In this document: positions 35,716 through 47,116 of the stretch, one piece after another
Layout: each line of letters starts with the position of its first letter
Numbering within the stretch: position 1 is the first letter of the stretch
From: Kitasatospora sp. A2-31
Lineage (GTDB): Bacteria > Actinomycetota > Actinomycetes > Streptomycetales > Streptomycetaceae
Assembly (NCBI RefSeq): GCF_022288725.1
Contig: NZ_JAKNTA010000003.1
Location: 1-64,000, forward strand
Direction of reading: 5' to 3'
DNA: 64,000 bases
Notes under the pieces: model-generated
What the model was told of the DNA's origin: nothing
The model's input: the letters and a program-made list of their open reading frames with translations, nothing else
The model's database searches: none
Translations under genes and position numbers: made by a program

Positions 35716-36561
35716 ATGCCCAGCACCACGCACCCGACCACCGGCACCCTGGCCGTCGCCGGCGCCGTTCTGCACTACCGGGTCAGTGGCAGCGGGCCGA
35801 TGCTGCTCATCTCGCAGAGCGGCGAGGGGGACGCCGACCGCAGCGTCGATCTCGTCGCCGGGCTCACGGACGCCTTCACCGTGGTGACCTACGACCGCCG
35901 GGGCCTGTCCCGCAGTCGGCTGACCGAGCCCGCCCGCGGGGCGACCCTCGTCGAGCACGCCGACGACGTCCACCACCTGCTCGCCGCCCTCACCGACGAG
36001 CCGGTGCTCATGCTCGGCTGCAGCCTCGGCGCCGTCATCGGCCTCCACGCCGCCCAGCGGCACCCGGGGCAGATCGGCACCCTGATCGCCCACGAGCCGG
36101 TCGCGCCCCGCCTGCTGCCCGCCGACCGGCGTGCCGGCCACGAGCGGGAGCTGGCCCACCTCCAGGACCTCTACCGGCGCGAGGGGCTGCGCGCGGCGTT
36201 CCCCGAGATCGCGCGGGCGCTGGGCATCGACCCGGCCGGTCCGGACCGGGAGGACGACCTCACCCCGCAGCCCCTCGACGAGCGGCGCCTCGCCAACTTC
36301 GACCACTTCATCCGGCACGACTTCACCGCGGTCATCCAGGACACCCTCGACCCCGCCGGCCTGCGCGGGACCGGCACGCGCATCCTCCCGGCCGTCGGGC
36401 GCACCACGCCCCGCGACGTCTTCGACGTCCAGTGCGCCCTGGCCCTCGCCGATCTCCTCGGCACCGCGGCGCTGGAACTGCCCGGTGGCCACAACGGCAA
36501 CACCACCCACCCCCGGGCCTACGCCGCCCGCGTCCGGGAGATCCTGGGCGCCGCCGCCTGA
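35716..36561 (+). CDS. Alpha/beta hydrolase
   Basis: 281 residues. Alpha/beta hydrolase fold with VLHYRVSGSGPMLLISQSG, VVTYDRRGLSRS, the nucleophile elbow LGCSLGAVIG (Ser about 110), and LPGGHNGNTTH near the C-terminus (candidate catalytic His). The usual acid residue is less clear. The substrate is unknown. The ATG at 35716 has AAGGGGGA 7 bp upstream. It is divergent from the MarR gene, which probably represses it. Confidence 0.9.
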   Translation: MPSTTHPTTGTLAVAGAVLHYRVSGSGPMLLISQSGEGDADRSVDLVAGLTDAFTVVTYDRRGLSRSRLTEPARGATLVEHADDVHHLLAALTDEPVLMLGCSLGAVIGLHAAQRHPGQIGTLIAHEPVAPRLLPADRRAGHERELAHLQDLYRREGLRAAFPEIARALGIDPAGPDREDDLTPQPLDERRLANFDHFIRHDFTAVIQDTLDPAGLRGTGTRILPAVGRTTPRDVFDVQCALALADLLGTAALELPGGHNGNTTHPRAYAARVREILGAAA

Positions 36562-36948
36562 TCAGGCCGGGCGAACCCGCGGATCGAGCGGACCGCTCTC
36601 GGTCGGTCCCGGCCGGTCCCTGCCCGCCGCACGGAGCCGGCTGTCGCCATCCGCAACAGGTTCGACGTCTTATCGGCGGACCGGCCGAGGCCCGCCCGCT
36701 CCACGCGGACACGGGGCACGGGCAGGACACCGCCGCGCTCCCGCTCGAACACGCCGCCAAGGCAGGCGAGTTGGGTGACACCCGGCGCACCGGCGGCAAG
36801 ATCGCCCTTCCCGTCGTCCCGCGCCGCCGGCCCCGTGCCGCCGGCCCCGCGCGAGGCGGGCGGCCGGTGACCGGCCCGGCGCGGGCCCGTAGCCGGCCCC
36901 GACGCGGGCTGCGCGGACCCCGACCGCACGGGGGCCGGGGCCCGCGCC
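36562..36948 (+). pseudogene. Gap holding a C-terminal remnant of a zinc-type oxidoreductase
   Basis: 387 bp with no complete gene. On the plus strand, about 36720-36820, one frame reads AALPLEHAAKAGELGDTRRTGGKIALPVV. This resembles the end of zinc-type or quinone oxidoreductases (PL-x-x-A-x-A-x-x-L ... R-T-G-K-I-V-L). There is no start and no Rossmann fold upstream, so it would be a decayed tail. Confidence is modest because the stretch is only about 35 residues. Confidence 0.4.
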
Positions 36949-37887
36949 TCAGGCCGCGGCCCTGAGCTCGCGCCGGTAGCCGCCCGGCGCCCGGCCGAAC
37001 TCGCGCTTGAACGCCTTCGCGAACGCGTACTCGGAGCCGTACCCGGCCTGGGCGGCCACCGCGGTCAGCGGGGCCTCCGACTCGCGCAGCAGCCGGGCCG
37101 CGGTGGTGAGGCGCCACCGGGTCAGGTAGGCCATCGGCGGCTCGCCCACCATCGTGGTGAACCGCCGGGCGAAGGCCGCCCGGGACAGGCCCACCCGCTG
37201 GGCCAGCGCCTCCACCGTCCACGGGTTCGCCGGGTCCTCGTGGATGGCGGCCAGGGCCGGCGCGACCGCGGAGTCGCCCAGCGCGGCGGCCCACCCGGCC
37301 GCGGCCGTAGCGGGCTGGTCGTCGAGCCAGGCCCGCAGGATGTAGAGCAGCAGCGAGTCGATGAGGGCCGGGACGATGCCGGTCGACCCGAGGCGCGGGT
37401 TCTCCAGCTCCGCCCCGAGGAGCTGGACGGCGGCGCTCAGCTCGGGGTGCCGGCCGTGGCCGGTGGTCAGGTGGACGATCTCGGGCAGCTGGCGGACCAG
37501 CGGGTGCGGACGGCCCTTGTCCAGGTGGTAGTTGCCGCACAGCAGGCTGGTGCGGGCGCCGTCGCCGCCGAGCGTCACGGTGCCGATCGGCCCGGTCGGG
37601 CGGTACTGGTGGGGACGCTCGGGCTCGGCCGGGGTGGACGGGTGGTCGGCCAGGATGTGGCCGCTGCCGTCCCGCAGGAAGACCACGTCCCCGGGGTTGA
37701 GCGCGATCGGTTCGGTGCTGGAGGCGCAGCCCAGCGGGATCAGCCAGCAGGTGCCGTGCAGCACCACGTGGAACCCGGCTCCGGCGACCGGCGGGAGGCG
37801 CAGGCCCCAGGGGGCCCGGCCCTCGGTGCGCACCGACGTGGGCAGCCCCGTCCGCATCGAGCTCAACGCCTCGGTCAGGATGTCCAA
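36949..37887 (-). CDS. AraC family regulator with cupin-like sensor
   Basis: 312 residues. An N-terminal cupin-like domain (MDILTEALSSMRTG, HVVLHGTCWLIP, LNPGDVVFLRDGSGHILAD) is followed by two C-terminal AraC helix-turn-helix motifs: NPWTVEALAQRVGLSRAAFARRFTTMVGEPPMAYLTRWRLTTAARLL and PLTAVAAQAGYGSEYAFAKAFKREFGRAPGGYRREL. The start is a TTG at 37887 with GGAAGGG just upstream; no ATG fits the conserved opening. It likely controls the oxidoreductase gene next to it, although both lie on the same strand with a 278-bp gap, or another gene in trans. Confidence 0.9.
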   Translation of the reverse strand: MDILTEALSSMRTGLPTSVRTEGRAPWGLRLPPVAGAGFHVVLHGTCWLIPLGCASSTEPIALNPGDVVFLRDGSGHILADHPSTPAEPERPHQYRPTGPIGTVTLGGDGARTSLLCGNYHLDKGRPHPLVRQLPEIVHLTTGHGRHPELSAAVQLLGAELENPRLGSTGIVPALIDSLLLYILRAWLDDQPATAAAGWAAALGDSAVAPALAAIHEDPANPWTVEALAQRVGLSRAAFARRFTTMVGEPPMAYLTRWRLTTAARLLRESEAPLTAVAAQAGYGSEYAFAKAFKREFGRAPGGYRRELRAAA

Positions 37888-38165
37888 CGCCCTTCCCCCG
37901 TCCTCCGTTTGTCCACGGTCCGCCGCGGCCCGCCCCCACCTTAGGGGGTGTCACGACCGGCGCCCGGTCCTGTCCGGACGGCCGCCGGCCCGGCCCGGCC
38001 CACTCCCGCCCCCCTCGGCCGATCCGCCTGACGCGCCCCCGGTCACTCCGCCCGGCGCACCCCCGGCCGCTCCGCCGGCGCACCCGGCCTCCGCCCCTCC
38101 CCCGAGCGGGCGGAAGCCGGCCCTGCGTCCGTCCGTCCCCGCACCCCGCCCCCGCGGGCGTGCCG

Positions 38166-39092
38166 TCAGGCAACGGTCAGTACGACCTTGCCCTGCACCC
38201 GGCCCGAGCCGACCAGCTCGTGCGCCTTGCCGGCCTCCGCGAGCGGGAAGGTCGCGGCGATGTGCGGGCGGATCCGGCCCTCGTCGACCAGCGCGGCGAT
38301 GGCCTCCAGCGACGCGTAGTCGGGCTCCACGGAGACGCCCGCGAAGCGCCGTCCGGCCTCCTCGATCTTTGCGGCGAGCTCCGTGTTCCAGTGCTCCATG
38401 ATGCTGACCAGGGTGCCGCCCGGCTTCAGCACCTCCAGGGCCCGGGTGCCCTCGGAGGAGGAGTCGAAGACGACGTCGACGTCGGCGACCGCCTCGGTGT
38501 AGTCGGTGGTCCGGTAGTCGATCACCTCGTCCGCGCCCAGACCGCGCAGGAAGTCGTGCTTGGCCTCGCTCGCCAGCGCGATGACGTGGGCGCCGCGGGC
38601 CTTGGCGATCTGGACGGCGAAGTGGCCGACGCCGCCGGCCGCACGGTGGATCAGGACGCGCTGCCCCTCGGTCAGCCCGGCGGCGTCGACCAGGCCCTGC
38701 CAGGCCGTGAGGGCGGCCAGCGGGAGGGCGGCGGCCTGCACGTGGTCGAGCGCGGCGGGCTTGCGGGCCACCTGCCGCGAGGGGACGGCGACGTAGTCGG
38801 CGTAGCCGGTGGCGGCGCGGGGGAAGAACGGCATCCCGAAGACCTCGTCGCCGGGCTTGAACCGGGCCCCGGGGCCGGCCTGCTCGACGACGCCGGAGAT
38901 GTCCCAGCCGACCCCGTACGGCGGCTCGCCGAGCAGCGGGTAGGCGCCCGAACGGACCGCCACGTCCACCGGGTTGACGCCGCTGGCGTGCACCCGGACG
39001 AGGACCTCGGCACCGCGCGGGGCGGGGCGCTCGGTCTCGACCACCTCCAGGACCTCGGGGCCGCCGAAGGACTTCTGAACGACTGCACGCAT
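38166..39092 (-). CDS. NADP-dependent quinone oxidoreductase-like protein
   Basis: 308 residues of the zinc-independent QOR/MDR family: GROES-like N-terminus (MRAVVQKSFGGPEVLEVVE, VLVRVHASGVNPVDVAVRSG, GWDISGVVEQAGPGARFKPGDEVFG) and a Rossmann domain with HRAAGGVGHFAVQIAKARGAHVIALASEAKHDFL (nucleotide loop) and VVFDSSSEGTRAL. It ends FPLAEAGKAHELVGSGRVQGKVVL. The zinc ligands of true alcohol dehydrogenases are absent. It reduces quinones or enals with NADPH. The upstream 279 bp hold repeats and AT-rich promoter-like sequence near 39155-39200. Confidence 0.93.
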   Translation of the reverse strand: MRAVVQKSFGGPEVLEVVETERPAPRGAEVLVRVHASGVNPVDVAVRSGAYPLLGEPPYGVGWDISGVVEQAGPGARFKPGDEVFGMPFFPRAATGYADYVAVPSRQVARKPAALDHVQAAALPLAALTAWQGLVDAAGLTEGQRVLIHRAAGGVGHFAVQIAKARGAHVIALASEAKHDFLRGLGADEVIDYRTTDYTEAVADVDVVFDSSSEGTRALEVLKPGGTLVSIMEHWNTELAAKIEEAGRRFAGVSVEPDYASLEAIAALVDEGRIRPHIAATFPLAEAGKAHELVGSGRVQGKVVLTVA

Positions 39093-39243
39093 CGGAGGAC
39101 TGCCTCTCGCTCGGTCCGGGCCCTGTCGGCCCGGCTCCTGGTGTCCTCAACTCTAGGAAGGTCGAACGAGCCGCTGAATATCCTTCAGTCTTCGGAAGAT
39201 GTCCGATCGTCTCGCCCGCCGAGCGCCCTGGCCGAGGGCGCCG

Positions 39244-39336
39244 CAGCCGCCCCGGACGCCGACGCGCCGGACGCCAGCCGCCCCGGACGCCGATGCGCCG
39301 GAGGCCAGCCGCCCCGGACGCCAATGCGCCGGAGGC
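39244..39336. repeat. 31-bp tandem repeat, three copies
   Basis: Three direct copies beginning CAGCCGCCCCGGACGCC at 39244, 39275 and 39306 (31-bp period, 1-3 differences each). They lie between the QOR gene promoter and the 3' end of the membrane-protein gene, next to a terminator. No gene uses this frame. Confidence 0.8.
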
Positions 39337-39353
39337 CCCGCGCAGGGGCCTCC
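39331..39353 (-). terminator. Terminator of the PadR/membrane-protein operon
   Basis: Arms GGAGGCCCC (39331-39339) and GGGGCCTCC (39345-39353), just beyond the stop codon at 39372 on the minus strand. Overlaps the last tandem-repeat copy. Confidence 0.7.
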
Positions 39354-39371
39354 GGCTCGGGTGGCGCAGCC

Positions 39372-40400
39372 TCAGACCCGCTCGACCACCCCGGCCGCGC
39401 GGTCCGCACCACCGGTCCGGCCCGTCCGCACGGCGACGGCCCGTCGGAGGGCGTCGATGGCGGTGCAGACCCCGATCAGCCCGACCACGACGCCGAGGTT
39501 GCGCAGCGCGGCGTGGGGGACCGGCGGGATCAGGTAGTCCGGCGCGGAGAGCATCACCGTCCAGGGCAGCGCCGCCACGGCCGCGCCGGCGGCCCGGAGG
39601 CGGTCGGGCCGGGCGGCGCCGAGCCGCACCAGGTAGACGAGGCACATCACCGTGGCGGGCCAGGCGGTGGAGACGTCGAGCAGGACCTTCACGCTCCCGG
39701 AGAACTCCGCCTCCACGGACAGCCCCGGCTCCGGCCAGGGCCAGAGCGTCACCAGGGTGATCATCGGCAGCGCCACGGCCCCGGCGACGAGCGCCATCCC
39801 GTAGCGGCCCCGCCGGGAGAGGTCCACGGCGTCGGGCGGCGCGGCCAGCAGCACTCCGCCGAGCACCAGCCAGAACGGCAGCAGGAAGACGTACTGCCAG
39901 AAGGACGCGTAGCCGACGAGCAGCGCCGCCGCCGCGGAGCCGATCCGGAGCAGGGTGCCCGCCAGCACCAGCAGCCGGGCCTGCGGCCAGTGGCCGGCGA
40001 CGGCGAAGGACAGCGCGAGGATCCACGGCAGCGTCTGCGCCGCGCCCACCGCGATCGCCACCCCGGGGTGGGCGAAGTCCGCGAAGAACGGCTGCCGCAG
40101 GACGAGGCCGAGCAGCAGGTGGACCGTGGCCAGCGCGGCTCCGCCGGCCAGCATCAGGGGCGCGGCGCCGGCGGCGACCCGGCCGAGCCGGTCGCGCGAG
40201 CTGAGCCCGGTGCGCAGCCGCAGGGCGTGCGCGGCGAGGACGGCCCACTCGCGCAGGACGGTTCCGCGGCCGGCGCCCTCGACGGACTCGGCGAAGACGG
40301 CGGCGATCTCCTCGCCGTGCGCGGCCCGGTACGCGGCGGGATAGAGACCGATCAGGGGCAGCCCGGTGGGCAGCGGGAGCTGCCGCGACGTCGCGCTCAT
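39372..40400 (-). CDS. Polytopic membrane protein, PadR-linked
   Basis: 342 residues. The cytosolic N-terminus (LPLIGLYPAAYRAAHGEEIAAVFAESVEGAG) resembles the short domain of streptomycete proteins encoded with PadR regulators. Several hydrophobic segments follow (about eight: AAPLMLAGGAALATVHLLLGLVL, GVAIAVGAAQTLPWILALSFAV, VFLLPFWLVLGGVLLA, and so on). No catalytic residues are seen. Its ATG overlaps the PadR stop by 4 bp (ATGA). The combination resembles transporter-like or sensor membrane proteins whose expression is tied to PadR, but the function is unknown. Confidence 0.85.
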   Translation of the reverse strand: MSATSRQLPLPTGLPLIGLYPAAYRAAHGEEIAAVFAESVEGAGRGTVLREWAVLAAHALRLRTGLSSRDRLGRVAAGAAPLMLAGGAALATVHLLLGLVLRQPFFADFAHPGVAIAVGAAQTLPWILALSFAVAGHWPQARLLVLAGTLLRIGSAAAALLVGYASFWQYVFLLPFWLVLGGVLLAAPPDAVDLSRRGRYGMALVAGAVALPMITLVTLWPWPEPGLSVEAEFSGSVKVLLDVSTAWPATVMCLVYLVRLGAARPDRLRAAGAAVAALPWTVMLSAPDYLIPPVPHAALRNLGVVVGLIGVCTAIDALRRAVAVRTGRTGGADRAAGVVERV

Positions 40401-40816
40401 GCGGTCACCCCGCCCGGTCCCGGCAGCACACCGAACGTCCGCTCCACGCACTCCTCCAGACCGCGCTGCAGGCCCGGCCGGAGCTTCGGCCGGAGCCCGC
40501 CGAGGGCGAGCCGGCGCTCGGCCTCGGCGACACCGGCGCGCAGTCGCTCGGTCTCCGCGGCCAGCACCTCACCGCCCTCCTCGGTCAGCGCGAAGGTGCG
40601 GCGCAGCCGCCCGGCCACCACCTCCTCGTGGTCGATGCGGATCAGCCCCTGCTGGAGAAGCCGGTCCAGCGCCGTGTAGAGCGTGCCGGTGAGGAGCTTG
40701 GTCCGGCCGCCCGAGATGGCCAGCACCTCCTGGACGATCGCGTAGCCGTGCCGCGGGGCGTCGGCCAGCGCGGTGAGCACGAGCCTGGTCGGCTCCTGAA
40801 GTTGACGGTTAGCCAT
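40397..40816 (-). CDS. PadR family transcription regulator
   Basis: 139 residues. PadR winged helix-turn-helix: LQEPTRLVLTALADAPRHGYAIVQEVLAISGGRTKLLTGTLYTALDRLLQQGLIRIDHEEVVAGRLRRTFALTEEG, with the typical HGYAI and GTLYTALDRL signatures, then a dimerisation helix. I chose ATG at 40816 (MANRQLQEP); ATG at 40828 is possible. It leads the operon with the coupled membrane protein. It probably represses this operon. Confidence 0.93.
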   Translation of the reverse strand: MANRQLQEPTRLVLTALADAPRHGYAIVQEVLAISGGRTKLLTGTLYTALDRLLQQGLIRIDHEEVVAGRLRRTFALTEEGGEVLAAETERLRAGVAEAERRLALGGLRPKLRPGLQRGLEECVERTFGVLPGPGGVTA

Positions 40817-40933
40817 GTCTAGGAGCATAGATCAACCATTTGGATATGTCGATGATTTACTCATTGCGCTCCGCAGGCCCCGGCGCGGGACGTTACGGTC
40901 CCCGCCGAACCGCCGCAGGGGCACCATGGGGGC

Positions 40934-41635
40934 ATGTCACTCGCCCAGCTCGCCGGACTCCTCGCCGACCCCACCCGTGCCGCCTTCTGCACCGCCCTGC
41001 TCGACGGCCGGGCCTGGACCGCCGGCGAACTCGCCCGGTACGCCGGCGTGGCGCCGTCCACCGCGAGCGAGCACCTGTCCCGGCTGATCGCGGGCGGGCT
41101 GCTGGCCGAGGAACGGCAGGGCCGGCACCGCTACGTCCGGCTGGCCGACCCGGCGGCGGCCGCGCTGATCGAGGACCTCGCCGCCTTCGCCGAGGCGGCG
41201 AGCCCCGGGCGGACCCCGCGCACCCTGCGCGAATCCACCCGGCAGAGCGCCGAGGCACGGGCCCGGACCTGCTACGACCACCTGGCCGGCCGGCTCGGCG
41301 TGGCCGTCTCCGACGCGCTCCACGACCGCGGCCTGGTGACCGACGACGCGGGTCTCGCCGTCACCGAGGACGGGCGGACCTGGCTGGCCGGCGCCGGGAT
41401 CGAGCTGCCGGTCCGGCCCGGCCGCACGGGCGGGCGGCCGCTGGTCCGCAGCTGCCTGGACTGGACGGAGCGCCGCACCCACCTGGGCGGCGTGCTCGGC
41501 GCGGCGCTCTGCCGGACGGCGCTGGAGCGGTCCTGGGTGGAGCTGATCGGCTCCGGCCGCGCCCTGCGGGTGACCGCGGACGGCGGGCGCGCGCTGCACG
41601 AACTGCTCGGGATCGACCTCGGCCCGGCGTGCTGA
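40934..41635 (+). CDS. ArsR-type helix-turn-helix regulator
   Basis: 233 residues. The N-terminal winged helix (LAQLAGLLADPTRAAFCTALLDGRAWTAGELARYAGVAPSTASEHLSRLIAGGLLAEERQGRHRYVRLAD) is ArsR-type without obvious metal cysteines. A C-terminal region (RARTCYDHLAGRLGVAVSDALHDRGLV; a second winged-helix-like part) follows. The CYDHLAG motif is characteristic of a subfamily whose ligand is unknown. GGGGG precedes the ATG. It is monocistronic, divergent from the PadR operon (117-bp gap) and convergent with the DinB gene. Confidence 0.9.
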   Translation: MSLAQLAGLLADPTRAAFCTALLDGRAWTAGELARYAGVAPSTASEHLSRLIAGGLLAEERQGRHRYVRLADPAAAALIEDLAAFAEAASPGRTPRTLRESTRQSAEARARTCYDHLAGRLGVAVSDALHDRGLVTDDAGLAVTEDGRTWLAGAGIELPVRPGRTGGRPLVRSCLDWTERRTHLGGVLGAALCRTALERSWVELIGSGRALRVTADGGRALHELLGIDLGPAC

Positions 41636-41752
41636 GCCGTCCGGTCCGGCTGCGCCCGCCGTAGGCGGCGCGACCGACCGGTCGCCGACGCCGCGGGCGG
41701 CGGCCGGCAGCCGCTCCGCACCGCGCCGCCGCCCGGACGGCGCAGCGGCGCC

Positions 41753-42262
41753 TCACCCCATCGTCTTCTGCCCGTCCAGCGACTCCCGGATGATCTCCGC
41801 GTGCCCGGCGTGCTGCGCGGTCTCCGCGATGACGTGCAGCACCACCCGCCGCACGGACCAGACCGCGCCCGGCTCGAACCACGGTGCCTCGGGCAGCGGG
41901 TGGACGAGGTCGAGGTCGGGCAGCGTCGACACCAGCTCGTCGGTCTCGCGCGCCACCCGCTCGTACGCGGCGAGCAGGCCGGCCAGCGTCTCGCCGTCCG
42001 CCATCCGGAACTGGCCCGCCCAGTCGTACGGCACGCTCTCCATCGCCTCCGCGCCGCCGACCGCGAACCGCATCCAGCGCTCCTCGGTACCCGTGACGTG
42101 TTTGATCAGGCCGCCCAGGCACAGCTCGCTCACGGTGGTGCGCCGGGCAGCCTGCTCGTCGTCGAGGCCGCGCACGGTGTGGCGCAGGAATCCCCGGTGC
42201 TTGTCCAGCGTCTGGACCAGCTCGGCCCGCTCCCCGGCGCCCGCCGGTTGCCCCGCGCCCAT
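41753..42262 (-). CDS. DinB / DUF664 family protein
   Basis: 169 residues. Four-helix DinB-like fold: ELVQTLDKHRGFLRHTVRGLDDEQAARRTTVSELCLGGLIKHVTGTEERWM (HVTGTEERW holds the first metal His), VVLHVIAETAQHAGHAEIIRESLDGQKTM (HVIAETAQHAGH with the second and third His). The three His residues suggest a mycothiol- or bacillithiol-transferase-like or metal-dependent activity. Its ATG shares one base with the TGA of the VOC gene (TGATG), so the two are coupled. Confidence 0.93.
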   Translation of the reverse strand: MGAGQPAGAGERAELVQTLDKHRGFLRHTVRGLDDEQAARRTTVSELCLGGLIKHVTGTEERWMRFAVGGAEAMESVPYDWAGQFRMADGETLAGLLAAYERVARETDELVSTLPDLDLVHPLPEAPWFEPGAVWSVRRVVLHVIAETAQHAGHAEIIRESLDGQKTMG

Positions 42263-43062
42263 CAGGCGTCCGCCAGCGCGGGGGCGTCGCCGGAGGCCGC
42301 CCCGAGGTCGATGATGCCGAAGGCGGCACCCTGCGGGTCGCCCACCGCGGCGAACCGGCCGTACGGACTGTCCATCGGCCCGAAGAACAGCTGCCCGCCG
42401 TGCTCGGTCACCCTGCCGACGGCGGCGTCGCAGTCCTGCACGGCGAAGAAGACGCTCACGTACGAGGGCGCCTCGGGCGGGAGCTCGCCCGGACCGATCC
42501 GCATCCGGCCCAGGACGGGCCGGCCGCCGACGTGGAAGACCTTGTAGTCGACCTCGTCGGTGTCCATCCGCTTGGTCGTGAACGGGAAGACCGCCGGGAA
42601 GAAGGCGTCCGCCTTGCCCGGCTCGCGGGTGAGCACCTCCGCCCAGGTGTACGCCCCGGGCTCGCCCTGCTTCTCGAAGCCCTCGTGGCTGCCCGCCTGC
42701 CAGACCCCGAACGCGACCCCGCCCGGGTCCCTGGCCAGCACCATGGTGCCGAAGTCGCCGACCGGCATCGGGCCCATCAGCACCTCGCCGCCGTTGGCGC
42801 GGATCCGCTCGGCGGTCGCGGCCGCGTCGGGCGACGCGAAGTACAGGCACCAGGCCGGCTGCGGCTCCTCGCCACCGGGCATCGGCGGGACCACGGCGGC
42901 CACCGCCCTCCCGTCCGAGTACGCCGTCGTGTAGTTGCCGAACTCGGACGCGCTCTCGCCGAAGGTCCAGCCGAGCACGGCGCCGTAGAAGGCCTTCGTA
43001 CTGTCCAGGTCGCTGACCATCGCGTCGGCCCAACAGGGCGTTCCCTCGGGTAGCACAGCCAT
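42262..43062 (-). CDS. Two-domain VOC family protein
   Basis: 266 residues with two VOC modules: MVSDLDSTKAFYGAVLGWTFGESASEFGNYTTAYSDGRAVAAVVPPMPG to VLARDPGGVAFGVWQAGSHEG, and WAEVLTREPGKADAFFPAVFPF to GRFAAVGDPQGAAFGIIDLG. This layout (two halves, each ending D-P-x-G-x-x-F-G) is common in streptomycete hydroxylase-like VOC proteins. GAGAGGGTGG is upstream of the ATG. It forms a two-gene operon with the DinB gene. Substrate unknown. Confidence 0.93.
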   Translation of the reverse strand: MAVLPEGTPCWADAMVSDLDSTKAFYGAVLGWTFGESASEFGNYTTAYSDGRAVAAVVPPMPGGEEPQPAWCLYFASPDAAATAERIRANGGEVLMGPMPVGDFGTMVLARDPGGVAFGVWQAGSHEGFEKQGEPGAYTWAEVLTREPGKADAFFPAVFPFTTKRMDTDEVDYKVFHVGGRPVLGRMRIGPGELPPEAPSYVSVFFAVQDCDAAVGRVTEHGGQLFFGPMDSPYGRFAAVGDPQGAAFGIIDLGAASGDAPALADA

Positions 43063-43157
43063 GGATCCACCCTCTCGGTGTGACGATCTGCCCCGGTTCG
43101 CCACAGTAGCCAGTCCGCCGCCGCGCCGCGCCCCGAGCCGGCGGCGCCCGCACACGC

Positions 43158-43205
43158 GGGGCGGCGGCCCGACCGGGTTTCCGCCCGGTCGGGCCGCCGC
43201 CCCGA
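43158..43205 (-). terminator. Strong terminator after geosmin synthase
   Basis: Perfect 21-bp arms, CGGGGCGGCGGC... (43158-43178) and ...GCCGCCGCCCCG (43185-43205), with loop TTTCCG, 18 bp beyond the stop codon of the terpene synthase gene. One of the most stable hairpins in the window. Confidence 0.92.
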
Positions 43206-43223
43206 CACCGCTGCCGCCGCGCG

Positions 43224-46195
<2,972 letters not shown>

Positions 46196-46786
46196 ATGAA
46201 CGTCACCGTGCGGCTCGCGCAGCAGCCCGAGGCCGACGAACTGCTCGGGCGCAGCGCGCTCGCCGCGCTCGTCGGGATGCTGCTCGACCAGCAGGTGCCC
46301 ATGGAGTGGGCGTTCAGCGGACCGCTGACCATCGCCCAGCGGCTCGGCCGGGACGACCTGGACGCGCACGAGATCGCCGTCTACAACCCGGAGGAGTTCG
46401 TCGCACTGCTCTCCGAGAAGCCGGCCGTGCACCGCTACCCGGCGGCGATGGCCAAGCGGGTGCAGCAGCTCTGCCAGTTCCTGGTGGCCCAGTACGACGG
46501 CGACGCGGCGGCGCTCTGGCGGGGCGTCGCCACCGGCAAGGAGCTGCTCAGCCGGCTGAACGCGCTGCCGGGGTTCGGGAAGCAGAAGTCGCAGATCTTC
46601 CTCGCCCTGCTCGGCAAGCAGTACGGCGTGCAGCCCGAGGGCTGGCGCGAGGCGGCCGGCGGGTACGGCGAGGAGGGGGCCTACCGCTCGGTCGCGGACA
46701 TCACCGGACCGGAGTCGCTGGAGAAGGTCCGCGCCTACAAGCAGGAGGTGAAGCGAGCCGCCAAGGAGGCCAAGGCGAAGGTCTGA
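46196..46786 (+). CDS. HhH-GPD family base excision repair-like protein
   Basis: 196 residues. The start (LAQQPEADELLGRSALAALVGMLLDQQVPMEWAFSGPLTIAQRLG) and the helix-hairpin-helix region (NALPGFGKQKSQIFLALLGKQ) match the HhH-GPD-type base excision DNA repair family of actinobacteria, whose members are smaller than Endo III/MutY. No FeS cysteines. The GAGGAGG site 9 bp before the ATG is strong. C-terminus is Lys-rich. Single gene. Confidence 0.92.
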   Translation: MNVTVRLAQQPEADELLGRSALAALVGMLLDQQVPMEWAFSGPLTIAQRLGRDDLDAHEIAVYNPEEFVALLSEKPAVHRYPAAMAKRVQQLCQFLVAQYDGDAAALWRGVATGKELLSRLNALPGFGKQKSQIFLALLGKQYGVQPEGWREAAGGYGEEGAYRSVADITGPESLEKVRAYKQEVKRAAKEAKAKV

Positions 46787-46842
46787 GCCCCCGCGTCACC
46801 CGGGCCCGGCACCCTCGGGGGAGCGCCGGGCCCGGGGCCCTG

Positions 46843-47064
46843 CGGACCCGCCTGCCGGGAGTCCTCCCGCTGGCCGACGAGGCCGCCCGCGCAGCGGTCT
46901 CAGGCGTCCTGAAGAGCTGGCTGGTCCTCGTCCAGGTGCTCTGCGTGGACTGGCTCACCGAGGAGACCTGCTCCCGCGCCGAGCTCCGCGACGTCTGCAT
47001 CGGCGCCGTCCTGGGCGCCGTCCGCCCGCTGCTCGACACCGATCCCGCCCCCGACTGGCCCTGA
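46843..47064 (+). pseudogene. C-terminal fragment of a TetR-family regulator gene
   Basis: One plus-strand frame reads LPGVLPLADEAARAAVSGVLKSWLVLVQVLCVDWLTEETCSRAELRDVCIGAVLGAVRPLL and then stops at 47064. This matches the last two or three helices of TetR regulators (W-x-x-x-x-E/Q-x-x-C-x-x-W-x-x-x-x-x-x-R-x-E-L-x-x-x-C-x-x-A-L-x-G-A-L). The N-terminal helix-turn-helix is missing, and the region just upstream is a hairpin-rich gap after the HhH gene. It is most likely a deletion remnant. Confidence 0.65.
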
Positions 47065-47116
47065 CCGGGCCGAGGCACGCCCTGCACGGCCGGCGGGGGC
47101 CGGCTCGCGCAGCGCC

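Noticed and set aside
36519..36929. 136-codon minus-strand frame in the hydrolase-AraC gap
   Set aside because: No domain or ribosome site; the plus strand of the same stretch holds the oxidoreductase-like remnant instead.
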